64,000 bases of DNA from an uncultured bacterium (GTDB lineage Bacteria > Actinomycetota > Coriobacteriia > Coriobacteriales > Coriobacteriaceae). The notes beneath the pieces are model-generated. The model was given only the letters and a program-made list of their open reading frames with translations. It was not told where the DNA came from and did not search any database. Made by a program: the position numbers and the translations under genes. Of the stretch, positions 26,109 through 34,736 are shown one piece after another; positions within the stretch are counted from its first letter, which is position 1; each line of letters starts with the position of its first letter. The stretch covers positions 1-64,000 of the forward strand of contig CAJMRD010000001.1 of the NCBI GenBank assembly GCA_905215725.1, read 5' to 3'.

Positions 26109-28826
26109 ATGGAAACTGTCAGCAATTACACCGAAACGCTCGAAAAGACCGTCCGCGACCTTCTCGAGCGGCAGGAGGATCTGATCAGGACCGCCTTTAC
26201 CGACCAGCTTACCGGGCTTGGCAACCGTGGCGGCTTTGCCCGTTCCCTCGAAGAGCTCTGGGAGCAGGACGCCCCCGTTACCATGGCGTTCATCGATATC
26301 GACAATCTCAAGCACTGCAACGACGTCTTTGGACATGACGAGGGCAACCGCTATATCTTGCAGGTAAGTCTCTATCTTAATCTGTATATGAAGGTGGGCG
26401 AAGCGGCGTTTCGCATAGGCGGCGACGAGTTTGCCATCCTATCTACGATTGCAACCGAGGACGACCTCGCCGAACGTCTGAAACACTGCCGAACGGTTCT
26501 GCTCAAAAATAACGATTCCGAGATGCCCCACTCGTTTAGCTACGGAGTGTCACATGCCGACCCCGCCCTGGGCGAAGCTTCCAATCGCATGACGCTCGAT
26601 GCCGACCATCGCATGTACGACTACAAGCTACGTCATGCCATGCACCTCGATCGACGCAATATCACGCAAGTTCACGCCGACGACTTCGAAATAAGCGATC
26701 GAATTTTTGACGCCTTTTCGATGCTCAATGAGGGCCGATATTTCTTTATCGAGAACTTGGACAAACATCGCACCCTTTGGTCACAAGGTGCCTTGCGCGA
26801 TCTTGGCCTTCCCTCGGAGCACATAGACAACTGTCGCGATTACTGGAAAACGCGCGTCCATCCCGACGACCTTGAGGCCTGCATCAACGACATCGACCAA
26901 GTCTACAACGGCACCAAGCACCGTCGCGTCATGCAGTATCGTGTGCGCAACGCCGTCGGCGACTACGTCCTTTGCCGTGCTCGCGGGTTTCGTATCGACG
27001 GCGACGGAAATGTCCCCTCGCTCTATGTCGGCGAGCTCGTCAACCACTCACTTGCCGAAACCGTCGACGCCGCCACAGGCCTCGGAACGCAGCGCATGCT
27101 GGCCAACGCCATCGACGCCTGCCGCCGCGATCGTTGCGAGACAGGGCTTATAGCGGTGCGCGTTCGTGGCACGACAAAGCTCAACGAGCTCTACGGGGCC
27201 GAGGCTGTCGACAACATGCTTGCCGAATACGCAGGCCGCATGCTGTCGATCACCCGCGGCAGGAGCCGGGTCTACCGTTCACGAAGCGTCCAGTTCGTCG
27301 TGCTCAGCAACGACCTGGACCACGAGGCATTCGAGCAACTGACCCGCCACCTTAAAGAGGCCGTTTTCGCTCCTGTTCGAATCGCAGGCGACACCATTAC
27401 TCCCGTCTGCCTTGTCGTCCCGGCATTTTACGAGCACTTAACCCATCAGGCGACCGCCGTTTTAGGCGAACTCGACCGTCGCCTTCGCACGGCCGGCGGG
27501 CTTGTTCCCAACGACAGCCTCCCCATACCCGAGGCTGAGCGCAAAAGCGCCATCGCCGAACGTATCGACTCGCTCACGGGCCTCTATCGACCCAGCGAGT
27601 TTATGCGGCGCGCCAACGCTTTTCTCGAGGCAAGGCGCGACGGCGCCTGGTGCATCGCCACGGTCGACATGGGCCACATGCGCCTGTTTAACGAATGGTA
27701 TGGACAGGCCGAAGGCGACCGCCTGCTTGCCGATGTGGGCACGGTCCTCAAGGACATCGAGAATGCCGGCATGGGCGTCGCAGGGTACTGGGGCCAAGAT
27801 GACTTTTGCGTACTCATCCCCTTTAAGCACATCACCGTCCATCAAATCTACAACCGCGTTCGCGAGGCAGTAGCCAGGTATGATGGCGGCGTAGGTTTTT
27901 GGCCGTCCATGGGCGTTTACCCCATCGATTCCAATGAGGAGATCACCATCGATGCGCAGGCAAAGGCCATGTTTACCAATCGGCGCGCAAAAAACGACTT
28001 TAAGGAGCGCATTGCCATTTTTTGCCCCGAGGAGTACAAGCGCGAAATCGTGTTCAACCGCACGCTGACCGAATTCCAGTACGCGCTGTCAAATGGTCGC
28101 ATCACGTACTATCTTCAGCCCCAGGTCGATATGGAAACCGGCGAGATTATTGGCGCCGAAGCACTCACCCGCTGGATTGACAAGGACGGCTCTCTCATTT
28201 CGCCCGCAACGTTTATCCCCGCACTCGAGGAAAGCGGCTTTGTAGTGACGCTCGACAAATATGTTTGGCAGGGCGTCGCCATGTGGCTCCGCGAGCGCCT
28301 CAATCGAGGACTTCGCGTGGTTCCGATTTCCCTCAATGTGTCGCGCGTAGACATTCTTGCCTGCGATGTCGCCGAGCATATGGGGTCGCTCGCCGCCCAG
28401 TACAACCTGCCGCCCGAACTCATGCACATCGAGATCACCGAGACCGCCTATACCGGAGAGTCCGAGGCCGTGGATAAGCTGACCGCGGATCTGCACACCC
28501 GTGGCTTCTCGACCTACATGGACGATTTTGGCACCGGCCAGTCCACGCTCGCGATGCTCAAGAACGTCAACGTCGACGTCATCAAGCTCGACCGCACCTT
28601 TGTGCCCACCGACCGCGATCAAGGCCGCAGCACGCAAATCATTTCATCGATGCTCGAAATGGCGCAGTCGCTCCATCTGCCCGTCGTGGTCGAAGGCGTC
28701 GAGACAAATGAGCAGGCGAACATGCTACGACAAATGGGCGCCCGCTACGCTCAGGGCTTCCTCTACTACCGCCCCATGCAGGCGAAGGATTTTGAGGCAT
28801 TGCTCGATGGCGGCAATAACAACTGA
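26109..28826 (+). CDS. GGDEF-PAS-GGDEF-GGDEF-EAL cyclic-di-GMP protein
   Basis: 905 residues with no membrane segments. Residues ~30-180 are a GGDEF domain with intact GGDEF (104-108) and no inhibitory RXXD just before it; ~200-310 look like a PAS domain; ~315-460 and ~485-640 are GGDEF-like but degenerate (the latter has WGQDDF where GGDEF would be); ~650-900 is an EAL phosphodiesterase with AEALTRW, ISLNVS, ETAYTGE, DDFGTGQST and VVEGVET intact. It may both make and degrade c-di-GMP in response to a cytoplasmic signal. The tandem gene at 28954 shares its first half. The ribosome site before ATG 26109 is weak. Confidence 0.9.
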   Translation: METVSNYTETLEKTVRDLLERQEDLIRTAFTDQLTGLGNRGGFARSLEELWEQDAPVTMAFIDIDNLKHCNDVFGHDEGNRYILQVSLYLNLYMKVGEAAFRIGGDEFAILSTIATEDDLAERLKHCRTVLLKNNDSEMPHSFSYGVSHADPALGEASNRMTLDADHRMYDYKLRHAMHLDRRNITQVHADDFEISDRIFDAFSMLNEGRYFFIENLDKHRTLWSQGALRDLGLPSEHIDNCRDYWKTRVHPDDLEACINDIDQVYNGTKHRRVMQYRVRNAVGDYVLCRARGFRIDGDGNVPSLYVGELVNHSLAETVDAATGLGTQRMLANAIDACRRDRCETGLIAVRVRGTTKLNELYGAEAVDNMLAEYAGRMLSITRGRSRVYRSRSVQFVVLSNDLDHEAFEQLTRHLKEAVFAPVRIAGDTITPVCLVVPAFYEHLTHQATAVLGELDRRLRTAGGLVPNDSLPIPEAERKSAIAERIDSLTGLYRPSEFMRRANAFLEARRDGAWCIATVDMGHMRLFNEWYGQAEGDRLLADVGTVLKDIENAGMGVAGYWGQDDFCVLIPFKHITVHQIYNRVREAVARYDGGVGFWPSMGVYPIDSNEEITIDAQAKAMFTNRRAKNDFKERIAIFCPEEYKREIVFNRTLTEFQYALSNGRITYYLQPQVDMETGEIIGAEALTRWIDKDGSLISPATFIPALEESGFVVTLDKYVWQGVAMWLRERLNRGLRVVPISLNVSRVDILACDVAEHMGSLAAQYNLPPELMHIEITETAYTGESEAVDKLTADLHTRGFSTYMDDFGTGQSTLAMLKNVNVDVIKLDRTFVPTDRDQGRSTQIISSMLEMAQSLHLPVVVEGVETNEQANMLRQMGARYAQGFLYYRPMQAKDFEALLDGGNNN

Positions 28827-28884
28827 TACGCTCGCGCGCAAAACGCCACCGTCGAAGGGGATATTTGTCTCCATTAGCTAACTT

Positions 28885-28915
28885 ATATCCCCAATTCAAA
28901 CCGAATTGGGGATAT
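28885..28915. promoter_or_regulatory. 13-bp perfect hairpin between the two c-di-GMP genes
   Basis: ATATCCCCAATTC (28885-28897) pairs with GAATTGGGGATAT (28903-28915) over a 5-base loop. There is no T tract, and a further GGGGATAT copy lies just upstream (28858-28865). It could be an operator or an RNA hairpin controlling the downstream gene. Confidence 0.5.
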
Positions 28916-28953
28916 GATACAAACCGTTGTTCCGCCCAAGGAGGTTATCCATC

Positions 28954-30483
28954 ATGAACGAGTCGTATCGCCTGGGCGAGCAATCGATTATTGCCTATCT
29001 TCAGCGACTTGCGAACGGCGTCTCGACCGCCGAACTCGATGTTGCCGCGCTGCCTGCTGGGCTACGCGCCGTTGGTGAGCAACTGCAAAAGACGCATGCC
29101 ATCCTGCAACAAGAGCGCCAGCTGCTTGAGCGCAACGCCTATATCGATCCGCTCACCAACTTGGGCAACCGCAACGGATTCGACCGTCACGTCGAGCAAC
29201 TCTGGCGCAAAGGCGATCCTTTCACCTGCGCCTATATTGACATCGACCATCTCAAGCATTGCAATGATAGGTTTGGCCACGCCGAAGGCAATCGCTATAT
29301 TCTGGGCATCTGCCGCACGCTCTCCGAAACCATGGAGCACGATGAGATGCTGCTCCGTATCGGTGGAGACGAGTTTGTGCTCATCTCGCTCTCCGCAAAC
29401 GAGATTGAACTCGAGCAGCGCTTGGAGCAGGTACGTACCAGGCTGATCGAGGCGAGCTCAGGTGGCAAGGCGCCCATGATCGGCAGCTTTAGCTTTGGCT
29501 GCTCGCGCGTCGATCCACTTGCTGGCGACACGCGTCGCCAGATGACGATGGATGCCGATCGCAAGATGTATCGCTATAAGCTTATGCATCGTGTGCAGCA
29601 ACCGAAAGACGATGACGCGCCGCAACGCCCAATCGTCGATCAGCTTCCCTGCAACGACCGGGTGTTCCAAGCGATCTCCATGAGCTCCGAGACGCGCTAT
29701 CCGTTTATCCTCAATCTCGATACGGGAGAATCGCAATGGTCGGTTAACGCCGTGCGCGATTTTGACCTGCCCTCCCAGCACCCTTTTAACTCACTCGACA
29801 TGTGGCTCGCCCGCGTTCATCCCGAGGACCGCGACAACGTACGTGCCGAACTCGACATGGTGATAAACGGCACGTGGCACTTCCACTACATGCAGTATCG
29901 CGTAATGGATGCCACCGGAAAATACGTGCTTTGCGACTGCACGGGCTACCGCTTGGACGGCACCGATACCGAGCCCGGCATGTATGTGGGCATTATCATC
30001 AACCGAAGCTTGGCAGATACGACCGATTCCGTGACCGGCTTGGGCGATATTCACGCCCTGGTCAACGCCATTGGCGAAATGCGTCGCGTGGCGCGCAAGG
30101 CGGGGTTGATCGCCATTAAAATCGATGATATCGCTCAGGTCAATGCCCGTTTTGGCTTTGATGCGGGCGACCGTGTTTTGGCAGAATATGCCGCCTGTCT
30201 GGTGGAATGCTCGCGCGGTAAGGGTCGTATGTTCCGCTCGACGGGGCCGATGTTCGTGGCGCTTTTCGACGACTTTGATCCCGAAGAAACCGATACGATT
30301 GCAGAGGAAATCGAGCGGTTCCTGGGTTCGCCCGTGCTCTTTGGCCCATTTGAATATCAGCCGCCCATTCGCGTGGCCACGCTCCATCTGGACGGCGTCG
30401 ACCGTCAGCCCGTTTCGATTTTGAACGAGCTCAAAGCGTTGCTCGGGAAAGCCGTGCAGGTGCCAGGTACCAAACTGGATTAG
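28954..30483 (+). CDS. GGDEF-PAS-degenerate GGDEF diguanylate cyclase
   Basis: 509 residues, cytoplasmic. A short coiled N-terminus (1-60) is followed by a GGDEF domain with intact GGDEF at 137-141 and YIDIDHLKHCNDRFGH, a PAS-like region (~215-345), and a second GGDEF-like domain (~355-500) in which the motif is lost (RSTGPMFVAL). It resembles the first half of the upstream 905-residue protein, so the pair probably arose by duplication. ATG 28954 has AAGGAGG at good spacing. It should synthesise c-di-GMP. Confidence 0.88.
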   Translation: MNESYRLGEQSIIAYLQRLANGVSTAELDVAALPAGLRAVGEQLQKTHAILQQERQLLERNAYIDPLTNLGNRNGFDRHVEQLWRKGDPFTCAYIDIDHLKHCNDRFGHAEGNRYILGICRTLSETMEHDEMLLRIGGDEFVLISLSANEIELEQRLEQVRTRLIEASSGGKAPMIGSFSFGCSRVDPLAGDTRRQMTMDADRKMYRYKLMHRVQQPKDDDAPQRPIVDQLPCNDRVFQAISMSSETRYPFILNLDTGESQWSVNAVRDFDLPSQHPFNSLDMWLARVHPEDRDNVRAELDMVINGTWHFHYMQYRVMDATGKYVLCDCTGYRLDGTDTEPGMYVGIIINRSLADTTDSVTGLGDIHALVNAIGEMRRVARKAGLIAIKIDDIAQVNARFGFDAGDRVLAEYAACLVECSRGKGRMFRSTGPMFVALFDDFDPEETDTIAEEIERFLGSPVLFGPFEYQPPIRVATLHLDGVDRQPVSILNELKALLGKAVQVPGTKLD

Positions 30484-30514
30484 CACCGCGCCCGCGCCGC
30501 CTCCCCCATCGTGC

Positions 30515-30548
30515 GATAATCCTCTGCAGAAGTCACCAAAAGCAGAGG
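30515..30548 (+). promoter_or_regulatory. Extended -10 promoter and inverted repeat before the flavoprotein gene
   Basis: TGC directly followed by GATAAT (30515-30520) resembles an extended -10. CCTCTGC (30521-30527) and GCAGAGG (30542-30548) form an inverted repeat whose second arm overlaps the ribosome site. It could be an operator or an SD-hiding hairpin. Confidence 0.4.
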
Positions 30549-30557
30549 GAGTTTGTG

Positions 30558-31181
30558 ATGAAGGTTCTTTTGGTCAATGGCAGCCCCAAGGCAAACGGCA
30601 ACACCGCCCGTGCACTCGCCGAGGTCGCCGAGCAGCTCAATGCAGAAGACATTGATACCGAGGTGTTTCAGCTGGGCACCAAGCCCATTCGCGACTGCAT
30701 TGGCTGTGGTCAGTGCGGCAAGCTCGATTGCCGCTGCACCTTTGACGATGACGTGGTGAACGAGCTGATCGCTGCCGCCGAGCAGGCAGATGGTTTTGTC
30801 TTTGGCTCGCCCGTCTACTATGCGCACCCCAGCGGACGCATCCTTTCGGCCCTCGATCGCGCCTTCTATGCCGGCAGCAAAGCCTTTGCACACAAGCCGG
30901 GCGCTGCCGTCGCCGTTGCCCGTCGCGGCGGCACGTCGACCACCTTCGACGTGCTCAATAAGTACTTCACCATCAACCAGATGCCCGTGGTTGCTTCCAC
31001 GTACTGGAACAACGTGTTTGGCGCCATGCCGGGCGAGGCCGCCCAAGACGCCGAGGGCCTGGCCACCATGCGCAACATCGGCAAGAACATGGCCTGGCTC
31101 CTGCATTGTATCGAGGCAGGACAGGCCGCCGGCATCGAAGCCCCCGAAGCCGATCGCGAGCGCACCAACTTCATCAGGTAG
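30558..31181 (+). CDS. Flavodoxin-fold NAD(P)H oxidoreductase with cysteine cluster
   Basis: 207 residues of the NADPH-dependent FMN reductase/iron-sulfur flavoprotein type. It begins KVLLVNGSPKANGNTARAL, the FMN-binding loop. Four cysteines cluster at DCIGCGQCGKLDC plus a fifth in RCTF, and FGSPVYYAHPSGRILSALDR follows as in this family. The cysteines may carry an Fe-S cluster or be redox-active. ATG 30558 follows AGGGAG. The ArsC-like gene starts 17 bases after the stop, so the two may be co-transcribed in redox defence. Confidence 0.82.
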   Translation: MKVLLVNGSPKANGNTARALAEVAEQLNAEDIDTEVFQLGTKPIRDCIGCGQCGKLDCRCTFDDDVVNELIAAAEQADGFVFGSPVYYAHPSGRILSALDRAFYAGSKAFAHKPGAAVAVARRGGTSTTFDVLNKYFTINQMPVVASTYWNNVFGAMPGEAAQDAEGLATMRNIGKNMAWLLHCIEAGQAAGIEAPEADRERTNFIR

Positions 31182-31198
31182 AACGGCGGAACAAATAC

Positions 31199-31540
31199 AT
31201 GAACGTGCAAATTTTTGGCACCAAAAAGTCTTTCGATACCAAGAAGGCTCAGCGTTATTTTAAGGAGCGCCGCATTAAGGTGCAGTTTATCGACCTTAAG
31301 GAAAAGGAGATGAGCAAGGGCGAGCTCACGAGCGTGATGCAGGCGGTCGGCGGCATCGACAAGCTGCTCAACCCCAAGGCTAAGGACGAGGAGACGCTCG
31401 CGCTCATCCAGCACCTCACCCCTAGCCAGCGCTTCGACAAGCTGCTCGAGAACCAGCAGGTCTTGGCCGAGCCCATCGTGCGCAACGGCAAAAAGGCCAC
31501 CGTCGGTTATTGCCCCGATGTATGGGGAGCCTGGGAGTAG
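31199..31540 (+). CDS. ArsC/Spx-like thioredoxin-fold protein lacking the active-site Cys
   Basis: 113 residues with the ArsC-family layout: N-terminal strand VQIFGTKK, helix DTKKAQRYFKERRI, FIDLKEKE, and the late RNGKKATVGYCPDVW. Most relatives have a Cys in the loop after GTKK; here it is Ser (KKSFDT), and the only Cys is near the C-terminus. Arsenate reduction by the usual thiol route is therefore unlikely; a Spx-like or other role is possible. It follows the flavoprotein by 17 bases. Confidence 0.75.
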   Translation: MNVQIFGTKKSFDTKKAQRYFKERRIKVQFIDLKEKEMSKGELTSVMQAVGGIDKLLNPKAKDEETLALIQHLTPSQRFDKLLENQQVLAEPIVRNGKKATVGYCPDVWGAWE

Positions 31541-31626
31541 CCTGTGTTATTTGCCGGCGCGTAGGTATAAGAGCAGGCGTTTGGCATATGATTCAACTGT
31601 AAGCCATGTCTAACAAAGGAGGGCAC

Positions 31627-32757
31627 ATGCCCAACAAACCCGTGAAAATCATCATGCTTACCGGATACCTCGGTGCCGGCAAGACCACGCTGCTCAACCA
31701 CATCCTCGCTAACGACGGCGGTATCCGCGCCGCCGTGATCGTCAACGATATTGGCGAGATCAATGTGGACGCCAGCCTCATCGCCGACGGCGGCCTTTCC
31801 GAGACCGACGACCTCATCCCGCTCACCAACGGCTGCATTTGCTGCACGCTTTCGGACGACCTTGCTAACCAGCTGCAGGGCATCGCCGATTCGGGCAACT
31901 TCGATTACATCATCATCGAGGCCTCGGGCATTTGCGAGCCCATCCCCATCGCCTACACCATCTCGAGCTTCTGCGACGAGGCCAAGGTGGGCGGCGAGCC
32001 TAAGCTCGCGCTCGACAACATCGTGGCCGTGGTCGACTGTGCCCGCATGTACGACGAGTTCAACGGCGGTCGCGACCTGCTGGCTGAGGATATCGACGAG
32101 GACGACATCGAGAGCCTGCTCATCCAGCAGATCGAGTTCTGCTCCACGCTGATCCTCAACAAGACCGATACCGTGAGCCCTGAGCAGATCGCCGAGCTCA
32201 AGGCCATCGTGCGCAGCCTGCAGAAAGACGCCGTGATCGTCGAGGCCCAAAACGGCGAGGTCCCCATGGAGGAGCTGCTCGATACCGACCGCTTCGACTT
32301 TATGCGCGCCTACAACTCCGCCGCTTGGATCGAGGCCATGGAGCATCCCGAGGAGCACGACGACCCCGAGGTGCTCGAGTACGACATCGAGACCTTTGTG
32401 TACTCGCGCCGTAAGCCGTTTGACCTGCAGAAGTTCACCGATTTTGTTGAGCAGGAGTGGCCCGACGAGGTCATTCGCGTCAAAGGCCCGCTGTGGCAGA
32501 CCGGCGATCCGGACATGTGCTACATGTTTGAGCAGGCCGGCCACCAGATGCGCCTGATGGAGAACGGCCTGTTTGTCGACTCGGCGCCCGAGGGCGAGAA
32601 ACAGAAGATCATCGACGAGAACCCCGAGATCATGCAGATTTGGGACGACGAGACGGGCGACCGTATGACGAGCCTGTGCATCATCGGCCGTCACATGGAC
32701 AAGGATGCGCTCATCGCCTCCCTCGATGCCTGCCTGACCGACTGGCACCGCGCCTAG
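31627..32757 (+). CDS. CobW/COG0523-family GTPase, putative metal chaperone
   Basis: 376 residues of the G3E GTPase family. Walker A GYLGAGKTT, the metal-binding CXCC motif in NGCICCTLSDD, DYIIIEASGICEP, and NKTD for guanine binding are visible; a CobW C-terminal domain follows (~260-376). Such proteins hand zinc, cobalt or iron to target enzymes. ATG 31627 has AAAGGAGG. It stands alone with a strong terminator. No Zur-type site was recognised. The metal is unknown. Confidence 0.9.
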   Translation: MPNKPVKIIMLTGYLGAGKTTLLNHILANDGGIRAAVIVNDIGEINVDASLIADGGLSETDDLIPLTNGCICCTLSDDLANQLQGIADSGNFDYIIIEASGICEPIPIAYTISSFCDEAKVGGEPKLALDNIVAVVDCARMYDEFNGGRDLLAEDIDEDDIESLLIQQIEFCSTLILNKTDTVSPEQIAELKAIVRSLQKDAVIVEAQNGEVPMEELLDTDRFDFMRAYNSAAWIEAMEHPEEHDDPEVLEYDIETFVYSRRKPFDLQKFTDFVEQEWPDEVIRVKGPLWQTGDPDMCYMFEQAGHQMRLMENGLFVDSAPEGEKQKIIDENPEIMQIWDDETGDRMTSLCIIGRHMDKDALIASLDACLTDWHRA

Positions 32758-32799
32758 GTTTATCCAAGCGGGTATTTTTCCGCTTACGTAACCGCCAAG

Positions 32800-32831
32800 C
32801 CACCACGAAGGTGCCCTTCGTGGTGGTTTTT
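32800..32831 (+). terminator. Terminator after the CobW-family gene
   Basis: Perfect 12-bp stem CCACCACGAAGG (32800-32811) with CCTTCGTGGTGG (32815-32826), then TTTTT. The trmL ribosome site follows 20 bases later. Confidence 0.92.
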
Positions 32832-32852
32832 CGTTCTATGCCAAGGAGATTC

Positions 32853-33452
32853 ATGTTCAACATTGTGCTGTATGCGCCCGAGATTCCGGCCAATACGGGC
32901 AATATCGGCCGCACCTGCGTGGTTACCGGCGCCCGCCTACATCTGGTGGAGCCACTGGGCTTTTCGCTCGACGACAAGACAGTACGTCGCGCCGGCCTGG
33001 GCTACTGGCAAAACTTGGACGTGACCACCTATGCCGGCTGGGAGGATTTCCTTGCGCGCAACGACCTCTCCCCCGCCGACGAGCGCCTGCACTTGCTGAC
33101 CAAAAAGGCGCGCCGTACCTATGCGCAAAGCACCTACCGCGACGGCGACTTTTTGGTCTTTGGCAGCGAGAGCTCGGGCATTCCCGAGCCACTGCTTGCC
33201 GCGGCGCCCGAGCGTTGCGAGCGCATCCCCATGCTGCGCGATTGCGACTCACTCGATAACGCCGAGGCTTGGGAAGCTCACGAGGAATCGCTGGGGCATA
33301 CCGAGGACAGCCACGAGGCCATCCTTCAACAGGATATCTGCGGCAACTTCGTCAACCCGGACGACTACCGCATCAGCGCACTCAACCTCTCCAACAGCGC
33401 CGCCATCGTCCTCTACGAAGCCCTGCGCCAAACGGGCTTTCCGGGAATGTGA
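32853..33452 (+). CDS. trmL: tRNA (cytidine(34)-2'-O)-methyltransferase, TrmL type, with insertion
   Basis: 199 residues of the SPOUT family. It starts FNIVLYAPEIPANTGNIGRTC; FGSESSGIP and LNLSNSAAIVLYEALRQ are the SAM-knot motifs. TrmL methylates the wobble base of tRNA-Leu. Between motif 2 and motif 3 there are about 40 extra residues (around DSLDNAEAWEAHEE), which makes it longer than typical 150-160 aa enzymes. ATG 32853 follows AAGGAG. The TGA stop lies inside palindrome B1. Confidence 0.9.
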   Translation: MFNIVLYAPEIPANTGNIGRTCVVTGARLHLVEPLGFSLDDKTVRRAGLGYWQNLDVTTYAGWEDFLARNDLSPADERLHLLTKKARRTYAQSTYRDGDFLVFGSESSGIPEPLLAAAPERCERIPMLRDCDSLDNAEAWEAHEESLGHTEDSHEAILQQDICGNFVNPDDYRISALNLSNSAAIVLYEALRQTGFPGM

Positions 33453-33478
33453 CAAAGGGACTATCCTTTTGTCACATT
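33446..33478. repeat. Palindromic repeat family B, copy 1
   Basis: AATGTGACAAAGG (33446-33458) pairs with CCTTTTGTCACATT (33465-33478), one bulged base. It contains the trmL stop codon TGA (33450-33452) and lies upstream of ATPase 1, whose other side carries copy 2. Confidence 0.8.
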
Positions 33479-33595
33479 CGAGCGCCACGTCGATGGCACA
33501 CACGCCTAATTGAGCTCTAGATAAAGAGCCCTCACTTTTAATCAGAATTAACTAAAGTAAAATGAAGTTAAACGGCGGTGTGAAAGGAGAGCCTT

Positions 33596-34696
33596 GTGAA
33601 ATATCTCGAGAACCCGTTTACCCCCAGTTTTGGTGAGGTTCCTGCCCATCTCGCTGGCAGACAACAGATTATTCGGGATTTGGACCGTGCCTTCTTGAGC
33701 CAGCGCAGGCGCCCAGAATTGACCTCGATCTTCTCAGGCGCGCGTGGAACCGGTAAAACCGCTCTCATGTCGTCGCTCGCGACAAGGGCGGAATCCGACG
33801 GCTGGATAGCCGTAAAGACGACCGCGCTCCCGGGAATGCTTGAGGAAATCGAGTTCGGAGCGAAACGTGCTGCCGGCCATCTTATCGACCCGTCTAAGAA
33901 CTTCGAAGTCACCGGTCTCGGAATTGCACCGCTCGGCAGCATCGAGGTCAGTCGCGTTCACGATGCCTCAACGTGGCGTTATCGCATGAGCGACATCATC
34001 GACCAGCTCAACGAGGCGGGCACCGGTCTGCTCGTCACGGTTGACGAGGTGGACCCGACACTCGACGAGATGATTCAGCTCGCAGCGACGTATCAGCACT
34101 TTGTGACCGATGGGAAACGCGTCGCCCTGCTCATGGCGGGACTTCCCAACAACGTATCGACGTTGCTGAACCACAAGACGGTCTCGTTCCTTCGCCGCGC
34201 CCAACAATATCATCTGGGTCGCATTGCCGACTATGACGTACGCGAGGCCCTGATTCGCACAATCCAGGAAAACGATCGCCTGGCAGATGCTGGGGGAATC
34301 GATAGAGCCGTTCGCTCGATCTCTGGTTTTCCCTTCCTATTGCAGCTCGTAGGCTACCGTGCCTGGGATCTCACAAGCGATTCGAAGGAAATCTCGTCAC
34401 GCGACTTTGACCTGGGAATCAAAATCGCGCGCGACGAGATGGACGACCGAATCCTCGCGGCAACCTATCGGGAACTCACTGCAGAGGACAAGCGATTCCT
34501 CATCGCCATGCTCGATGACGAGGAAGAGTCCACCACCGCTGACCTTGTCGAGCGCCTTAAGCGTTCGCCGCAGCAGGTCTCCCGCTACCGACGCCGCATG
34601 ATAGATGCCGGCATCATTGGAGAACGCGGGCGCGGAATCGTCGCTTTTGAATTGCCATTCTTCCGCGACTATCTCGCAGCTCAATGCGTGAAATAG
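33596..34696 (+). CDS. AAA-type ATPase with C-terminal winged helix (ATPase 1)
   Basis: 366 residues: NPFTPSFGEVPAHLAGR, Walker A SGARGTGKTAL, Walker B LLVTVDEVD, an arginine-rich sensor region around FLRRAQQYHLG, and a C-terminal winged helix (~300-366, TADLVERLKRSPQQVSRYRR). This is the layout of orphan Orc1/Cdc6-like or COG1672-type ATPases of unknown role. GTG 33596 is preceded by AAAGGAGAG. The gene is bracketed by palindromes B1 and B2. A distant paralogue is at 37243-38361. Confidence 0.82.
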   Translation: MKYLENPFTPSFGEVPAHLAGRQQIIRDLDRAFLSQRRRPELTSIFSGARGTGKTALMSSLATRAESDGWIAVKTTALPGMLEEIEFGAKRAAGHLIDPSKNFEVTGLGIAPLGSIEVSRVHDASTWRYRMSDIIDQLNEAGTGLLVTVDEVDPTLDEMIQLAATYQHFVTDGKRVALLMAGLPNNVSTLLNHKTVSFLRRAQQYHLGRIADYDVREALIRTIQENDRLADAGGIDRAVRSISGFPFLLQLVGYRAWDLTSDSKEISSRDFDLGIKIARDEMDDRILAATYRELTAEDKRFLIAMLDDEEESTTADLVERLKRSPQQVSRYRRRMIDAGIIGERGRGIVAFELPFFRDYLAAQCVK

Positions 34697-34702
34697 AAGT
34701 CA

Positions 34703-34733
34703 ATGTGACAAAGAGGCAGTCCCTTTGTCACAT
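34703..34733. repeat. Palindromic repeat family B, copy 2
   Basis: ATGTGACAAAG (34703-34713) pairs with CTTTGTCACAT (34723-34733) around AGGCAGTCC. It sits between the stops of convergent ATPase 1 and the UvrA2-like gene, 7 bases after the former and 4 before the latter, and may act as a terminator. Confidence 0.8.
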
Positions 34734-34736
34734 CGC

